In this document: positions 30,083 through 42,500 of the stretch, piece after piece
Layout: the number at the start of each line of letters is the position of its first letter
Numbering within the stretch: the first letter of the stretch is position 1
Source: a virus
Length of the DNA: 64,000 nt
Strand: one strand, 5' to 3'
IMG/VR virus record: IMGVR_UViG_3300032093_000060
Coordinates: 1 to 64,000 of that record
Notes under the pieces: model-generated
Seen by the model: the letters and a program-made list of their open reading frames with translations, nothing else
Database searches by the model: none
Told to the model about the DNA's origin: nothing
Program-made: the position numbers and the translations under genes

Positions 30083-32686
30083 TCATAATAAAAATGGATA
30101 TATATTACTAGCTAAAACATAGCCACCATTTGCCATTCTTTGTCCTCCATACATACCTTTATTTAATCTAGCTTCTTTATAAGCCATATCAAATGCTTTG
30201 TCATAGTCACCAGTTTTTCCAGCATAGTATGTAATTCTATCTTCTAAAGATGAACCACCTGCACCAGTGAAAGGTTTTTCCATTCCTGTGTTATAAACAA
30301 ATTCATTTTCATAATCTCCTGCAAATTGTGGTGTTCTTGTATTTATCTGTTGTATTGCAGCCATTCTATCAATACCAGCAATATCAGCACCCATTGTGTT
30401 ATAGAGCCATTTATTTTCATTTGCAATCTCTCTTGCTCTATCATCTTTTTGCCCTGCCAATGCTGTATTCATAATGTTTGTATTGGCAAGCATATTAGAA
30501 TTATCTATTGTAGCTTTTTGTACATTGGTTTCTCTTTGTCTATCAACATTTCTAGACTGAACACCAGCTACAGCATCCATAGAAGCTCTAAGTCCTTTAC
30601 CAAGTAGATCTTTCATCTGAGCTTGTTTAGCACCAGTAGCTCCAGCCATACCGGTCATTACTGCATTTTGTAATGCATTAACTGCAGCCTGAGCTGTATC
30701 AACTTTAGTTTGATATTCTTCATAAGCTCCTTCTACCTGTGCTCTTGGTGTAAGTACTACATTTGAACGAGGAACTTTTGTTTTCATTAATGCATTCCTA
30801 GCAATATCCAATCTTGATCTTTTACTTAAATGTGGTCTGTCCATACCACCACCTGATACTTCTCCTCTAGCCCCACCTTCACATACACACTCTTCTTCTT
30901 TTTCAATTGGAAATTCTTTTACTTCTCCAGTATTAGGGTCAACACATCTGCAATATAAATCATCTGGAGTATCAGGACAATCTGAACATTTTCCAGTAAC
31001 TGGATCTTTAGTTCTTACAATAGGTTTACCAGTTGCATCAACCATTGCTTTACCTGTATTAGGATCTATACAAGGTTCACAATCTTGAGTAGGATCTTCA
31101 TCATCCTTAAACACTGCCTCTTTTTTCTCAAATTTTTTATTTGCTGCTTCAATACAATTTTTATATCGTGGATTAGCAGAAAGTTTAGCTACACCTGCTT
31201 CAAGAGCTTCTTCATAACCCTCATCACCTGGTCTTTTACCTTTTAAATAAGCCGGAAAAACTTCTAGTACTGCTTGTTTTACGTCACCAGATTGTTGTAT
31301 TTTTTTACAGACACCTTGAGCCACACTCTCTTCTGTTCCACCACCGCTACCAGTATAATATTTTACTGCTTGTCCTTTACCTCTTGTTGTTCTATACCAA
31401 CCTTGCGCATTCTTACCAGTAGTTCCTACAGGAGTTCCTGATACCCAACCAGCATCAGTAGGTGCTGCTGTAGTTCTTGTTGCTGGAATATTATTTACAG
31501 TAACAGTAGTTCCAGTACCTGTTCCATTACCATTACCTGTTCCATTACCATTACCTGTTCCATTACCATTACCTGTTCCATTACCATTACCTGTTCCATT
31601 ACCATTACCTGTTCCATTACCATTAACTTGACTATTGTCAGTACCTGCAAACTTAGGAACACCTCCATAAGCCATTTGATCAGGATAATATGGAAAATCA
31701 TATCCACCCATCTGCATACCATACATAGCATATGGCATACCACCATACTGCATCATACCTTCTTGTGGAGGCATCATACCTTGCTCAGGCATCATATCAG
31801 GAGGAGGCATAGAACCTTGCATTTGTGCTGTATCAGTAGGTCTAGCTATAGCTTCTCCACTTGGCATTTGCTCAGGATATGCTGGAGCTTCTTGTGGTTG
31901 TTGAAGCATTTGTTGTTGAGCCATCATTGCTTGCTCAGGATTTGCTTGTTGCATTTCTTGAGCCATCATTGGATTTTGTTCTTGTGGCATTTGTTGACCA
32001 CCCGGTGTTTGTCCTTGAGCTAATGCAGTTTCTAAAGCTTCTGCTTGTTCTTTTAGTTCAGGTATTAAATCCTCTTCATTAATTTGATTAGCTTCCATAT
32101 AAGGTTTAGCCATAGCGGGAACACCTTGAGGAAATCCTTTCATAGATTCTTGTACAAGAGCAAGAGCACCCAACTTCATGATATAGTTCTTAATCATAAT
32201 AGTTGCAGTATTTCTTTCTAACTTACCACTATCTGGATCAAGAAGTATTGATTTGTATTTACTTATATCATAAGGTTTAGCTAATTCAGCTGGAGTATAT
32301 CCTCCTTTCTTTGGTGTTTTATTAAACATTGCTAATACAGCAGGATCATTTATTCTTAATGATGCTGTATCACTAAAGATAAATGTATCATCCGGGAGGT
32401 TCAAAGGAGTTCCCCCTTCAAAATGTCTTTTACCTTTTATCTTTAAATGATCTGGAATTGTTTGACCTGTGATAGGACCAAAGGCTGTTTCTCCACGTTC
32501 TGCCTCTAGATTTGCTTCATCTCTTGAAACCTCATCCACTGTACTTTTTACTCCTTTGTAAGCTTTGCTATCCATAGCTTTATAATCAGCACCTCCAAAG
32601 GCACCAGGTTGTAATGATAATGAACCATCAACCTGCTTACCATAAGCAGCTTTACCCAAAGGCATTTTTGTAATTTGAACTCTCAT
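30083..32686 (-). CDS. Virion-associated protein with low-complexity (NGTGNG) repeat and cysteine clusters (867 aa)
   Basis: The N-terminus (MRVQITKMPLGKAAYG, then a ~110-residue conserved-looking region with GKRHFEGGTPLNLPDDT and FIFSDTASLRINDPAVLAMF) resembles a recurrent module of crAss-like structural or cargo proteins. It is followed by Q/M/P-rich low complexity (~225-345), a perfect hexapeptide repeat (~354-388, NGTGNG), a cysteine-bearing region with DPNTG repeats (~530-605: CEPCIDPNTG, CSDCPD, CRCVDPNTG, CVC) that could bind metal or form disulfides, and a helical C-terminal ~230 residues ending in FGGx-type motifs (MYGGQRMANGG). No catalytic motif is seen. It ends 60 bases before the next gene and starts seven bases after the 1,275-aa gene's stop, so it belongs to that transcript. 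It is probably a structural or cargo component. Confidence 0.6.
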   Translation of the reverse strand: MRVQITKMPLGKAAYGKQVDGSLSLQPGAFGGADYKAMDSKAYKGVKSTVDEVSRDEANLEAERGETAFGPITGQTIPDHLKIKGKRHFEGGTPLNLPDDTFIFSDTASLRINDPAVLAMFNKTPKKGGYTPAELAKPYDISKYKSILLDPDSGKLERNTATIMIKNYIMKLGALALVQESMKGFPQGVPAMAKPYMEANQINEEDLIPELKEQAEALETALAQGQTPGGQQMPQEQNPMMAQEMQQANPEQAMMAQQQMLQQPQEAPAYPEQMPSGEAIARPTDTAQMQGSMPPPDMMPEQGMMPPQEGMMQYGGMPYAMYGMQMGGYDFPYYPDQMAYGGVPKFAGTDNSQVNGNGTGNGNGTGNGNGTGNGNGTGNGNGTGNGNGTGTGTTVTVNNIPATRTTAAPTDAGWVSGTPVGTTGKNAQGWYRTTRGKGQAVKYYTGSGGGTEESVAQGVCKKIQQSGDVKQAVLEVFPAYLKGKRPGDEGYEEALEAGVAKLSANPRYKNCIEAANKKFEKKEAVFKDDEDPTQDCEPCIDPNTGKAMVDATGKPIVRTKDPVTGKCSDCPDTPDDLYCRCVDPNTGEVKEFPIEKEEECVCEGGARGEVSGGGMDRPHLSKRSRLDIARNALMKTKVPRSNVVLTPRAQVEGAYEEYQTKVDTAQAAVNALQNAVMTGMAGATGAKQAQMKDLLGKGLRASMDAVAGVQSRNVDRQRETNVQKATIDNSNMLANTNIMNTALAGQKDDRAREIANENKWLYNTMGADIAGIDRMAAIQQINTRTPQFAGDYENEFVYNTGMEKPFTGAGGSSLEDRITYYAGKTGDYDKAFDMAYKEARLNKGMYGGQRMANGGYVLASNIYPFLL
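31521..31625 (-). repeat. 18-bp perfect tandem repeat inside the 867-aa gene
   Basis: The unit GTTCCATTACCATTACCT occurs five times without any change from 31521 to 31610, with a sixth partial copy to 31625. On the coding strand it encodes the hexapeptide NGTGNG. Copies are identical at the DNA level, which points to recent expansion by slippage or recombination, and the copy number may vary between related phages. The unit length keeps the reading frame. The repeat has no spacers, so it is not a CRISPR array. Confidence 0.95.
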
Positions 32687-32693
32687 GTGTTAG

Positions 32694-35600
32694 TTATAAA
32701 AATTTTATTTGTCCACCAGCAGCTAATATTTTTCCTATCTCTTCTTGAGTAAGATCATATACTCCACCTTTTTTATATTTTAATTCACCACCTTCTTTAG
32801 TAAATGCATCAGTACCAACAACTCTATTAAAGCCAGTGCTTCCACGTCCTTGACCCTTAGAACCAATTCTTTGATCAAGACCACTATAACCTCCACGAGT
32901 AGGAGTATAAGTTATTACATCTCTATTATCTGATCCAGTAAGTTCATTTAAATAATTCTCATCATAGATATTCTCCATTGTTTGTCCAATACCTTGAGCA
33001 GCATAACCAGCAGCTGCACCTAAATTAGCAACACCCGTGAGATTTAATGTTCTTGCTTTATTGATATCATACTCAGCTGTAAAGTCTTGTGGAGTATTTG
33101 AATCTACATAAGCTTCATTATAACAAGGATCTCCAGGTTTTGCATTCTTTACAGCTTCTTCTGTACAAGGACCTACACCACCTGTAGCAATACTTGTATT
33201 GTTAGGATCAAAAGGACCTACACCACTAAACTGTCCACCTGGATCGAATGTTGGCATATAACCACCAAATTGTTTTTTCTCTTGCGTGTTATAATATCCT
33301 TCAACTTCTGACGGAGATTTTTGACCTGGTATCATTTTACTTTGTCTATCATACCAATTATTATCATTATCCCTTACTGTTTTTACTTGACCTTGATTTT
33401 GATAATCTTCAGAAGCAGTATAACCAGCACCTAAGAATTGAGCATCTTCTTTAGAAACAGGATTTATTGCATTATAGAAATCCTGTGGATTTGTATAATT
33501 AGTAATACTTCCTTCCATAGGTACATACTCTTCTTCATTTCTTGCTGCTCTTCTATCCCATCTCTCTATTCTTCTATCCAATCTTGCGTCTCTTCTAGAA
33601 TCTTTATCATTTGATCTAGTATCAGAATCTGACTTAGGTTCATTTAATGCATTTGCTTGCATTGGTTGTTCCTTGTATGGTTCATTAGAAAGGAAAGGAG
33701 CTCCTGTATATTGTTTGTTTGATCCATAACCATATGTGCTTGGATTATTTGGATCTATATAATTACCTTTAATAGTCATCTTATGACTAAATGGTTTATC
33801 AACTCTCTCATAGTCATAATAGTATCCTGCTTGATTTGGTTGACCTTTACCAGATGAACCAAAATTTTCCATAATTGCACCTTTGCCATCACTTATCTGA
33901 ACTCCATTTCTCCAAACTGATCCATCTGCTCTTACTTCATCACCTACTTGAAATCCTCCAGAAGTATTTGGTTGACCTTGTCCTTGAGGTGCACCTGTTC
34001 CGGTTCCTTGTCCTTGTGGTTGGAACATCTGACCTTGAGCATTCATAATAGGACCTCTTTGACTCATCCATTCAAAGTCATAGTTTCTTCCTGTTTGAGG
34101 ATTTCTTTTAAAAATACCAAAGGTATCTCTGATTTCTTCAAGTAACCCTTTTGGTTGAACAGGATATTGATAACCACCACGATAACCACCACCAGAAGGT
34201 CTTGTAGTTACATTAGGTTTATAGCCACCTTGGTTTTGACCTGTTGCATAGATTTTTGTATTATCATATGTAGCATTTGGATCTAAAGTACCCGATGATT
34301 TTAAATATTCAAAGGCAGCTTTATTCTGTTGCTCTGATAAATTTGGATTAAATCTTTGAAAAGCAGGACTTTGGTATTGTGGATTTGTGTTACCTTTTAC
34401 ATCACCAGTAACTGTCCATCCATCAGCAGCTTTAACTAAACCTCCTCTTCTGTAATATGGATCTGTAGTATCTTTAGTACTAATATCATTATTATCATAG
34501 TATACTATAGGAGATATATTCATTTCATTACCATTTCCTCCAGAAACAAACTTTTGTAGATTACCAAATTGATCTGGTTGAACTCCTGTAGCTGCTCCAC
34601 CAAACTGTTGTTTTTTTAGTTTTGCAAATTGTTCTGGATAGTTAGTTCTAAAATATTCATCACCACCTATATTTTGGTATGACTCTCTATTTTTATCGTA
34701 CTCATATTGTAACCAATCATCTGGACTATACCAGCCTTGAACTTCTGCATCCGCTTCCCAAACATCTGAACCAGGTTTTTGATATCCTTCTCCAAATACT
34801 TTATCAGGATGTTTAAGTCTAGCAGCTACTTCAGCATCTACTTGAGTTGGTTGCCAATTTTCATCTCCCATACTTAGTATAGGATATTCAGATTGTGTTT
34901 GATAGTACTGACCCGTTTTAGGATCTTTAAAATAAAACATTCCTGACTGGTAATTTTCAGGATCTTGTAAAATATTAAAATCATATTGAGTACCATAAGC
35001 TTTATTTTCAGGATCTAAAATATTTTCTCTAAATGATGGAACATATTCATCTGTACTTGTATCCGTTGTGACATTAACATCTGTACCTTGAGGGTTTGGA
35101 TTTTCTAAATAATCCGCAATACCATTACCATTACTATCTGCATTAAAACCTTCATAACCAGGACCATAAGATCCTGTTGTTGGATTATTTTTTAATCCTG
35201 GTGAAGTTTTTCCAGGATCAGCAACAGCATTAACATTAGATGCTTTTCTTCTTACTATTTCTCCAGGGTATGTACTGTGTGTACTCCAAGAAGATCCATA
35301 ACTAGAGCCATATGCTGCTGGCATATAACCATATCCCGGCATCACACCTCTTCCTCTTCCTGCCCCCATCATTCCTGATAACATAGCAGCAGGAATTCCT
35401 TTAGCTGACCATTCTCTTTTTCCTGACCACCATGGACCTTTTTTATATTGTACATCTATAAATGGACCTTGAGGAGCTTGACCACTTCCTTGTTGTCCTT
35501 GTGGTGCTTGTACTATCTGAGGTGAAATAAATTGCAAGTAATCTGGTAAACCAGAAACACCAGAATATCCAGCAGCCATATCTCCAAACATTCTGTTCCA

Positions 35601-36521
35601 ATCCTTACCCATTTTACGTTGCTGTCTTCTTTCTTGTCTTTGCTCACGTCCTCTTCTAGCTTCAGGCATTTGTTCATAGCCTGCACCATGTATTTGATTC
35701 ATAGGTGTATTAAATATATTTGACACAGATCCTGTATATGCTTGTAAATGATGCATAGGATTTTCTACATCCTGTTGTTGCATCTCCATTCCATCTTGAG
35801 CCATGGGCATAGATGGTAATGATTTTACTTCTTCTTGTAATTTTTTAGTGTGGTCATAAATTTCCTTTGCATAAAACTCATTCCCAAGATTTTTAATTCC
35901 TCTTTTAAAACTACCTATAAAATTTTCTCTACCATTTACAGGTGTATCTAATATTGATGGATTGGCATTTCTTTGCTCTTGCTCCATCCCCTCGGCAGCT
36001 TTCTTTAATCCATTCACAATATTTTTTACAAACTTCTTTTTATTCACGGCTCCTCCTTTTTTTTCAATTGATAAGGCTGCGTCATCTTCAGCAGCTAAAT
36101 CATCTGACTCTTCATCAAAATCATCCCAGCCTGAGTCATCATCTGAAACCCACTGATCTGTTAAACTATAGAGTTTTTCTTTTTTAATTACTTCTTCTTC
36201 TGATTCTGAGTCAGGAATCATCTCTTCTGTTTCCTCTCTTTTTTCTTCAGCATCTTTTAATAGTTCTTTTACATCTTCTATTTCTGCTTCAGCCTCAACA
36301 TAAGATAAACCAAATGTACTTTGTAAATGATCAATTACATCTTCTTCACTGTTTGTTAATGTAAATTGATCTAAGATTTCATTTTTAATTGCTTGGGAAT
36401 CTTGTTGCATTCCTACCCTAGCTTTTTTAGTTCCTCCATAAAGGAATGCGGCAGTTTTATTAATAAACTTACCTTCACCACCATTTGGGTTTTTAGAAAT
36501 CCGGACTTTAATTTTTTTCAT
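32694..36521 (-). CDS. Large disordered virion protein with acidic segment, P/Q/G-rich regions and repeated x-GG motifs (1,275 aa)
   Basis: The N-terminus is basic (MKKIKVRISKNPNGGEGKF). A strongly acidic segment follows at ~70-155, then KKGGAVNKKK and a long, probably disordered part rich in Q, G, P, Y and R (PQGQQGSGQAPQGPF; RRGREQRQERRQQRK). Several x-GG motifs are spread along it (KKQFGGAATG, YRRGGLVKAADG, KKQFGGYMPTFDPGGQFSG). The last ~26 residues (KKGGVYDLTQEEIGKILAAG) match a module that also ends the 2,383-aa protein. No enzyme signature is visible. A GGAG lies eight bases before the ATG, one of the few plausible Shine-Dalgarno sequences here, after a 58-base gap holding a palindromic element. 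Proteins of this composition accompany virion RNA polymerases in crAss-like phages; a cargo or tail-filling role is inferred. Confidence 0.6.
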   Translation of the reverse strand: MKKIKVRISKNPNGGEGKFINKTAAFLYGGTKKARVGMQQDSQAIKNEILDQFTLTNSEEDVIDHLQSTFGLSYVEAEAEIEDVKELLKDAEEKREETEEMIPDSESEEEVIKKEKLYSLTDQWVSDDDSGWDDFDEESDDLAAEDDAALSIEKKGGAVNKKKFVKNIVNGLKKAAEGMEQEQRNANPSILDTPVNGRENFIGSFKRGIKNLGNEFYAKEIYDHTKKLQEEVKSLPSMPMAQDGMEMQQQDVENPMHHLQAYTGSVSNIFNTPMNQIHGAGYEQMPEARRGREQRQERRQQRKMGKDWNRMFGDMAAGYSGVSGLPDYLQFISPQIVQAPQGQQGSGQAPQGPFIDVQYKKGPWWSGKREWSAKGIPAAMLSGMMGAGRGRGVMPGYGYMPAAYGSSYGSSWSTHSTYPGEIVRRKASNVNAVADPGKTSPGLKNNPTTGSYGPGYEGFNADSNGNGIADYLENPNPQGTDVNVTTDTSTDEYVPSFRENILDPENKAYGTQYDFNILQDPENYQSGMFYFKDPKTGQYYQTQSEYPILSMGDENWQPTQVDAEVAARLKHPDKVFGEGYQKPGSDVWEADAEVQGWYSPDDWLQYEYDKNRESYQNIGGDEYFRTNYPEQFAKLKKQQFGGAATGVQPDQFGNLQKFVSGGNGNEMNISPIVYYDNNDISTKDTTDPYYRRGGLVKAADGWTVTGDVKGNTNPQYQSPAFQRFNPNLSEQQNKAAFEYLKSSGTLDPNATYDNTKIYATGQNQGGYKPNVTTRPSGGGYRGGYQYPVQPKGLLEEIRDTFGIFKRNPQTGRNYDFEWMSQRGPIMNAQGQMFQPQGQGTGTGAPQGQGQPNTSGGFQVGDEVRADGSVWRNGVQISDGKGAIMENFGSSGKGQPNQAGYYYDYERVDKPFSHKMTIKGNYIDPNNPSTYGYGSNKQYTGAPFLSNEPYKEQPMQANALNEPKSDSDTRSNDKDSRRDARLDRRIERWDRRAARNEEEYVPMEGSITNYTNPQDFYNAINPVSKEDAQFLGAGYTASEDYQNQGQVKTVRDNDNNWYDRQSKMIPGQKSPSEVEGYYNTQEKKQFGGYMPTFDPGGQFSGVGPFDPNNTSIATGGVGPCTEEAVKNAKPGDPCYNEAYVDSNTPQDFTAEYDINKARTLNLTGVANLGAAAGYAAQGIGQTMENIYDENYLNELTGSDNRDVITYTPTRGGYSGLDQRIGSKGQGRGSTGFNRVVGTDAFTKEGGELKYKKGGVYDLTQEEIGKILAAGGQIKFL

Positions 36522-36554
36522 AATACTCCGCTATATATTAATATAATAAAATTT

Positions 36555-36581
36555 AGTTTAACAAATAAACATAATAAGTTT
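36555..36581. promoter_or_regulatory. Degenerate copy of the AAGTTT/AAAC palindromic element
   Basis: AGTTTA, ATAAAC and AAGTTTA lie in alternating orientation in the 58-base gap before the 1,275-aa gene, 34 bases from its ATG. The minus-strand stretch AAACTTATTATGTTTATT matches the start of the element at 30058-30081 with one change. It overlaps the stop codon of the 2,383-aa gene. It could be a promoter or operator for the second half of the cargo block; this rests on similarity of two sites only. Confidence 0.33.
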
Positions 36582-39500
36582 ACTTTTCATAAACTAAATA
36601 TCCTCTAGATACATAATCTTTTATTTCCTCTGGAGTTAATTCTAAATCCATTGAGGCCTCTCCTCCAAATTTTTTTTCATTGTCATTACCAATAGCATCA
36701 TCAAAAGATAATATCCACTCATAACGGTCATTACTTATTTTTTTAATTTTTTTTGGTGGTTCAATATACCCGTCTTTTGTAATTACGTAAGGTTCTCCAG
36801 TTGGCCACGTGTCTCTCCACATATCAGAAAGTAACCACTCTTGTGCTATATCAGGTAATTTTTGTAGAAAATTATTTTTTAATACTACATTTTTTTCTGC
36901 TTTATAATAATCTTTAAATGATTTTTCTCGTGACAGTTTGAGTTTTCTTTTTTGTCTTTCTCTTTCTCTATCTTGTAGTCTACCTTTTTCACCTAATTTT
37001 TCCAATCCTAAATAACCAAGACCAATAGCTGCAGCAGCAGCGCCACCTGTTATAAGAATATTATACATTTTATCTAACCGTGCCATTCTGCCTATAAATT
37101 CTGGCAGATCTTTAAAATTAAGATTATAAAGTCTATCTTGTAACTTAGTAATTTCTGCATTTAATTGCTCTAATTCAACATCATCTGAATTTTTTAGTCT
37201 TGCAATAAGTTCATCTCTATAGTTATTTGCTGCTTCAATTTGTGCTTTTGTTTGATTTATTCTACTTTCTAATGTATTTCTTCCACCATCCAAAATAGAA
37301 TATAGTCTTTGAAAATCTTCTTTTGTTTTTAAAGAATAACTACTACCAGATGTTCTTTTATTTTTTACTTCTTTTAATGCATTTTTTCTTTCATTAAGTG
37401 TTTTAGGAGAAGCATGATATTCTTTTAATGAATACATCATAGCATCCATTGCTTCATCAAATTTTCCTAAAACTGATGCATATGCAGCATTTGCCCTACC
37501 ATAACCTCCTGTTGTTACTTCTTCTTTTCTAATTGCTCTAATACCTGTTTTTTCTGAAAGTTCATTTAGAAAATTTTTAGGAGCATCACTATTTAAATTA
37601 CGTGGATACCAGTCTAGGATCTTTCTTGATGTGAAATCTTGACCTATACTTGACTTAACATCTGGTAAATATTTTTCTGCTAACTCCTCAACAATTTTTA
37701 ATTCTTCTGGAGTAAACACATAATTTCCACTAGTTCCTTTTATAACTGATTCAACATATGCAACTGGATCTGAAGTATTTAAGTTTAATCCTAATTGTCT
37801 GTGACCAATTACTGGATTTTCATTAGAAGGTATATGTGTTGGATTTCCTTTCTGTACAGTATTTAATCCAATACCGTTAACAGAACCTCCCTTACCTGGA
37901 AACCATTCTGTTAAAGCTGTTTTAACTATATCTTCTGTATATTTTTGACCGGGTAATGAAGCTGCACTTATCTCTCTAGAAAATACTGTATTGTTTATAT
38001 AATAATCATTTAATGCTAATTGCATTCTTTTAGGATCTTGAGCAGTTTGAAGTATATCTCCATTAAAATCCATTTTTAAAAGTGCGTCAACATTTTTGTT
38101 AACATCACTTAATTCTTCTGGTTTAAATTGATGGCCTAGATTTCCTTTAGGACCAACAATAGATTTAATATAAGCTTCTTGTCCTTTAGCTACAACTTCA
38201 GGATTACCATAAGCAATTAAAACATCAGGTCTTAAGATATGTTTTTCTTTATTAGGATTATAATTACCCCATTTACTAAACGGAGAAGTTTCATATGAAT
38301 CAATTACAGTTTTTACTTCTGGATTAATACCAGCCATAAAATCTTTTGAAGTCATATTTATTTCAATTGGTTTTCCAGAAACCATTGCTTTTGTTGCTGC
38401 TTCTTGAAATTTTTCAGGATAAAATTGTCTAAACAATTCTATTTCTGTTGGAGTTTTATCAGGAGTAGCTGGATTATAAAATGGTTTAACCATTCCATTT
38501 GCATCTTCATGTATTATATTAAAATCTAAAATTCCTTCTTCTCCATATTGTGGATAAACAGTATGTTGTTTTGCTGGTCCATAATCTTGTACAAATTTAA
38601 AATTGTCTTTTACATTTTTATTATAGTCTGATTGAGTAATAATAACATCTATATCACCAGTAATATGTGGCATACCTGCTTCAGTAACTAAAACACTTGA
38701 TCCAAAAACCTTAGCTCCAGAAATCTTTGCTTCTACATCAGCTCTGGAATTCTTTAATGCAGTTATATAATCCCCAGAAATAATTGGTTGTTGCTCTATA
38801 ACACTTGTGTTTACAATTTCTCCATTTACAAGTTTATATTCTTCACGTGCACCAGGAAGTCTTACCTCTGCATTTACAACTTGTCCAGTACTTAAATCTG
38901 TAACAGGTTTAACACCAGTTGTTGTTACTCCTTCAAAAAGACCACGAGAAGTTTTTTCAAGTCCTTCAGGTGTAATATTAAAGATTTGTCCCACTTTATC
39001 CATGAAATCTAATCTAGTCTCTTGTGCATTTAAAAACTGTTCAGGAGTTGTTTTTAATTGATATTGATCATTTAATTCTTGAATTATCTCACGCGGTAAT
39101 TTACCTTCTGCTGCCACATCTCTCATTTTTAAGAAACTTTTAAACTTCTGTTTACGTGTTTCTGTTTTTCCAATAAGTTCAGTTTGTTTTTGAGTTAATC
39201 CCTTGGGACTATTATATCCTATCCCTAATTCATCCCATATATCTGTTTTTTCTTTTTCTAAATTTTGAATTTGTTTTGTTAAGTATCTTTTATCTAGCAT
39301 TTTTAATTCTTTTAATGCTACATTCCCATACTTATTAAAGTTATTTACTAAACCTTGCAATCTTTTAGAAGTTTTAATTGCATTTGGATTTCTACTTATG
39401 AATGCCAAAAATAATCCTAAACCAGCCTCACTTACATTTGAATCTTTATCATCATTTGTTAATTCATTTACGGCAAGTCCTCCACCAATTATCATTGGTA

Positions 39501-42500
39501 ATTTATTAAGCACCTTACTCATTATATCAAAATTCTTTGGCTTATCTTTTATGATGTCATATATTCTTAGTGGATATTTTTCACCTTTCATTCCTTTATA
39601 TTGATCATAATGTTTTTTAAGTAAGTCTGGTGTAATTGGATCATATTCATGTTTAATCAATCCTTTATCAAGCATATCTTGTCTCACCTCTGCTAGGAAA
39701 GGAACTCTCTCTGTACCTTTAGAACCTTTATCAAAATATTTAAGTGTTTCACTTACATAGTTAGGTCTTGCATTTCCAAATAGATCATGTGCTTTTGATT
39801 CTTCAGCTACATCTAATCCAGGTATTTCTAATTGTTTAGACTCTGGTTTTACAAGATCAAGTTCTTTTAATGTTTCATCCAAATATGTTGTACCAGATTT
39901 TCTTCCTGCATAAGATCCAAGAAAATGTCCAAGTTCATGTGCTGTTACTTTTGGTAATTCTCCTTTTGAAAACAAACCAGGTGTTATAGCAATTTCATTT
40001 TTTCCACCTCCATAAAATGCACTTTGATTAATATCTTGGCTTAATTCAGAAATATTATTATCTATTATACCTAATTTCTCATCCAAGTCAACTTGAATAT
40101 TAAAATAATCCGATTTTGATATTTGACCATTTTCATACATTTTATCATACATGCTCATCTCATTAAGCAATTCATTTCTCTGAGCTAATTGTGTTGAATA
40201 ATGATTATTAATATTATTCATAGATGCCATACCTTCTATTAAAGTATCAGGAGTCTGACCTTGTAATGATGGGGTATTGTCTATCATTTCTTGAAGTCTT
40301 TTCTGTCCTTCTTCTGTTTGCCATAATTCTATTTTATTTGCTCTCATGTCATTAATAACATTTGTAGCAATTTCATTATCTGACAGGGCTTCAATATTTT
40401 TTGTTTTCTGAGTATTTAACTTTTCATCTACAGTATTTAATTTATTAGTTAACTCATCATTTGTTTTTACATATTCATCAAATTCAATAACACCGTCTTC
40501 AAACTTTTTTTGTAATTCTAGTTGATCAGTTAATAAAAGTTCTTTTTCAGCATTTAAATCTCTAAGTGGAGCAGATATACCAAGATTATCAGGTGAAGCT
40601 ATACCCTGCATATTTGGATCACCAGTATATTTTTGTAATACAGTTTGATTATCTAAAGGTGTTACACTTGCACTACCTTGAGTAGGAATTCTAAAATTTC
40701 CAACTAACTTATCAATATTAAAGTCACTTGTTTTTAACTCTAATAAACTTGGAGCAAGAGCAGGAGTTGTAGTCTTTACTGTTTGTCCTACAGTTGCCAT
40801 ATCACCAAGAGTCATACCTTCTGCAACAGTACTTGCATAACCATATGATGTTGGAGTTTGTTTCATTATTTTAAATTCACCTAAGCCCAATCCTCCAAAT
40901 GAAGTACCTGCTGCTCTAGAGAATTTATTAAAGGCTTCAGTAACTCCAGTTAAAACTTGTTCTGATCCATTTAAGTTTGGATTACCAACTAGTAAACCAC
41001 CCTCTGCTGGTGATTTATATAAAAAAGAATAATTACCTGATTTAGGTAATACTTGAATTGATCCTGGAGTTTTTAGTTGCTTTAAAATTTGTGCTCCCTG
41101 AACAGTAGGTTTTACAAATGGTAATAAACCTAATGCTCCCCACCCAGCTTCTACAGCTCCTTCTCTTATATTACCTTCTGAAAAAGCATCTACAGATTTT
41201 GAAATATTTCCACCTGGTCTAATAGCTTCATATCCAAAATATGCATTAAGAGCATTACCAGCTGTTAACCATGGAGCAGAAGCAATTGGTGCATAACTTA
41301 AAACAGAGGATACAGCACCCATTATAGGTTTAGCAGATAAACCACCAGCCACACCCATAATCCATTCTTTATCTAACATATCAACAGCTCCGGATGCAGC
41401 ATTTTTTCTATTAGTGCCGGCAGACCATTTAGGACCTTCAGCTGTTATATTAAAATCACTTTTAAGTTGATTCTGACCTGGTAATCCCGAAGCTTGAATA
41501 TATCCTGTAGTTGAACCTTCTGGAGCGTATACCCAGTTAACATAACTTTCATATATTTTTTGAAATTCTTTTGGATCTTCTAAAAATTTTTTTCTTTGCT
41601 CATTAGTAAGATTTTTTTCTAAAAGTATAGCTTTAGCAGCTTGAGCCTGTAGTGCTGTAGTTCTATTAAAGTTATCTATAGCCTGCTGATGAAGAAACTC
41701 TTGTGATTGAGCTTCTTCAGCTGCTGTATTATTATTAGGTGCAACCCACTGTTTTTTACCTGTTGCAGGATCTGTAGTCCATGCACCTACCTTATTTCTT
41801 ATAGCTGTACTTTCAGAAGGTAATATAGAATTTGGATGTATAGCATATGGACTTAAAATTTTTGAACCATCTTCTAATACAATATAATCTTTACCTGTTT
41901 GTTTATCACGTTCTTCTTGAACCCATGCATCAATATTTAAAAGATTTTGTTTTTGATAATTAGTTAAATTATTTGGATTAGTTGCACCAGCTGCTAGTAA
42001 TTTTTTTGCTTCTGCTTGACGTGCTTTATATGTTTTTTCTGTATAGTCACCGTAAAGTTTTGTTAATCCAGATTTTGTACCCTCACCCTCCTCTACAAGT
42101 TGATCAATTGCTTGAGTTTTTGTAAGACCAGTTTTAATTAGATTATCAATTTTTTCTTTATTCCTTTTAGCATGAATCATTGATGCATTTTGATATATAG
42201 GATCAAAATATGTTTTTAATTCTGTTGCATCACCTAAATCTAATTCAGTAGATAATTCATTTGGATTAAGTCCTTTTGTATAAATTAAATCTGCTACATC
42301 TTTACTTGAAAAAATTTCATAATCACCTTCTGGAGTTTTTTTAGGATAATAACCACTATTTTTTAATTCTGTAAGTAGCTCATCTGTCATATCTTCTCCA
42401 GGAACAAAAGAACCTTTTGGTCTTGATAGATCTTTATATGTTAATTCTTTTGGTGCATATGCATTTATTTTTTCTAGTTTTCTATCTTGTGCTTCTTTTC

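Noticed and set aside
31521-31625. Possible CRISPR array
   Set aside because: The 18-bp units are directly adjacent with no spacers and code for a hexapeptide; it is a minisatellite.
31495-32082. Several frames over the Q/M-rich and NGTGNG repeat part of the 867-aa gene
   Set aside because: They arise from low-complexity sequence read in other frames (repeating VMEQ or histidine/leucine-rich strings) and overlap a well supported gene.
36521-36608. 71-codon plus-strand frame across the gap before the 1,275-aa gene
   Set aside because: It overlaps the ends of two well supported minus-strand genes and the palindromic element, and has no protein features.
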